Part shown: in pieces, positions 62,996 through 64,000 of the stretch
Position numbering within the stretch: the stretch's first letter is position 1
How the letters are laid out: every line of letters begins with the position of its first letter
NCBI RefSeq assembly: GCF_003008575.1
Contig: NZ_CP027667.1
Coordinates: 624,501 to 688,500, forward strand
Length of the DNA: 64,000 nucleotides
Reading direction: 5' to 3'
Origin: Melaminivora suipulveris
Lineage (GTDB): Bacteria > Pseudomonadota > Gammaproteobacteria > Burkholderiales > Burkholderiaceae_C
Notes under the pieces: model-generated
What the model saw: the letters and a program-made list of their open reading frames with translations, nothing else
Told to the model about the DNA's origin: nothing
Databases searched by the model: none
Translations under genes and position numbers: made by a program

Positions 62996-64000
62996 CAAAG
63001 GGGGGCCGAGGCGGCGCCGGGGGCGGTGGACGATGCGTCGGCGCTGGCCAGCAGCGGCGCCGCGTGCGCGACCCGTGCGCGCACGCGCTCGAGCAGGTTG
63101 TTGCGGGCCGCATCATACGCGCGGCACAGCGCCTGCTCGAACGCCACCGCATCAGCCGAGCCATGGCTCTTGAACACCAGTCCGCGCAGGCCCAGCAGCG
63201 CCGCGCCGTTGTAGCGGCGGTGGTCCATGCGCCGCTTGAGCGCCGCTAGCACCGGGTAGGCCACCACGGCCGCTGCCTTGGTCAGCAGGTTGCGCGAGAA
63301 CTCCTCCTTCATGAAGCCGCCGATCATGCTGGCTAGCCCCTCGATGGTCTTCAGCGCCACGTTGCCGACGAAGCCGTCGCACACCACGATGTCGGCCGTG
63401 CCACGGAAGATGTCGTTGCCCTCGACGTTGCCGATGAAGTTCAGGTCGCCGGCGGCAGCGGCGGCGCGCAGCAGCTCGCCGGCGCGCTTGATCTCCTCGC
63501 TGCCCTTGATGGCCTCCTCGCCGATGTTGAGCAGGCCCACGCTGGGCTGCGGGTCGTCATTGAGCACCGACACCAGCGCCGAGCCCATGACGGCGAACTG
63601 CAGCAGGTGCTCGGCCGTGCTGTCCACGTTGGCGCCCAGGTCCAGCACCGTGGTGGCGCCGCCGCGGGCATTGGGGATCTGCGTGGCGATCGCCGGGCGG
63701 TCGATGCCGTCCAGGGTTTTCAAAAGGTAGCGCGCAATCGCCATCAGCGCGCCGGTGTTGCCGGCCGAGATGGCCGCCTGCGCGCTGCCGTCCTTGACCT
63801 GGGCGATGGCCACGCGCATGGACGAATCTTTTTTTCGTCGCAGCGCGACCTCGACGGCGTCGTCCATGGTCACCACTTCGCTGGCCGGCACGACCTGCGC
63901 GCGCTCGTGCTGCAAGGCCTGCAGCGCGTCGGGACGGCCCACCAGCAGCAGGCACGCGTCCGGGTGGCCGGCCAGAAACTGGCGGCAGGCCACGAGGGTG
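62995..64000 (-). CDS. plsX: Phosphate acyltransferase PlsX (5' end outside window)
   Basis: Converts acyl-ACP to acyl-phosphate, the first step of phospholipid synthesis. The frame stays open to the window edge and reads [20 protein letters not shown] at its visible start; the GTG at 63993 is an internal valine, not the start. Family blocks include [60 protein letters not shown] and [20 protein letters not shown]. It directly precedes fabH, the normal order. Confidence 0.96.
   Translation of the reverse strand, partial: TLVACRQFLAGHPDACLLLVGRPDALQALQHERAQVVPASEVVTMDDAVEVALRRKKDSSMRVAIAQVKDGSAQAAISAGNTGALMAIARYLLKTLDGIDRPAIATQIPNARGGATTVLDLGANVDSTAEHLLQFAVMGSALVSVLNDDPQPSVGLLNIGEEAIKGSEEIKRAGELLRAAAAAGDLNFIGNVEGNDIFRGTADIVVCDGFVGNVALKTIEGLASMIGGFMKEEFSRNLLTKAAAVVAYPVLAALKRRMDHRRYNGAALLGLRGLVFKSHGSADAVAFEQALCRAYDAARNNLLERVRARVAHAAPLLASADASSTAPGAASAPL

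Noticed and set aside
63000..63993. PlsX start at the GTG at 63993
   Set aside because: The frame is open beyond it with family-like residues (TLVACRQF), so this valine is internal and the gene is cut by the window edge.

Overview
The window is about 64 kb of GC-rich, almost fully coding chromosomal DNA. Gene content, gene order and a characteristic interspersed repeat point to a betaproteobacterium of the order Burkholderiales, most likely the family Comamonadaceae (Acidovorax/Alicycliphilus/Melaminivora-like). This placement is inferred from recognised protein families and synteny, not from a database search. I saw no rRNA, tRNA, CRISPR array, insertion sequence or prophage. Region 1 (1-9.3 kb) holds the end of dnaJ and then an accessory stretch: an orphan ParD-like antitoxin, an exported sulfatase-modifying-factor-fold protein, a single-chain type IIG restriction-modification enzyme, a hicAB toxin-antitoxin pair, a tryptophanase and a membrane-anchored J-domain protein. 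Region 2 (9.3-25 kb) is a conserved betaproteobacterial amino-acid block, all on the plus strand: lysR, leuC, an entericidin-like lipoprotein, leuD, leuB, asd, fimV, truA, trpF, trpB, trpA, accD. It is interrupted by a di-haem cytochrome lipoprotein between leuB and asd, and asd has a threonine-rich leader ORF. Region 3 (25-37 kb) holds a frameshifted ABC transporter and yggT (minus strand), a LON-domain protein (plus strand), and a tightly overlapping minus-strand surface-glycan operon: ugd, wzx-like flippase, methyltransferase, GT2, methyltransferase, DegT-type aminotransferase, sugar-phosphate transferase, membrane C4/C6 dehydratase. Region 4 (37-45.5 kb, plus strand) holds lysS, a response-regulator diguanylate cyclase, a small MscS channel and a complete livKHMGF branched-chain amino-acid ABC transporter with a strong terminator between livK and livH. 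Region 5 (45.7-64 kb, minus strand apart from csbD) is the classic plsX-fabHDG-acpP-fabF / rpoE-rseA-mucD / lepA-lepB-rnc-era-recO-pdxJ-acpS-nagZ superoperon. It couples phospholipid and fatty-acid synthesis to envelope stress control, protein export and ribosome/RNA maturation; rseB is not present between rseA and mucD. The most striking cross-cutting signal is a 57-bp interspersed repeat, found eleven times. Each copy is a 17-nt GCT-n11-AGC hairpin module, a fixed 6-nt spacer, a CGCTTGAT-like block, a CGCCGRCTGAAGGC-like block and an ATTTGGC end. The length is exactly 19 codons. Four copies lie inside coding regions (two in the restriction enzyme, one in trpF, one forming the N-terminus of Era), and others make up gene ends. 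It behaves like a protein-tolerated palindromic element.
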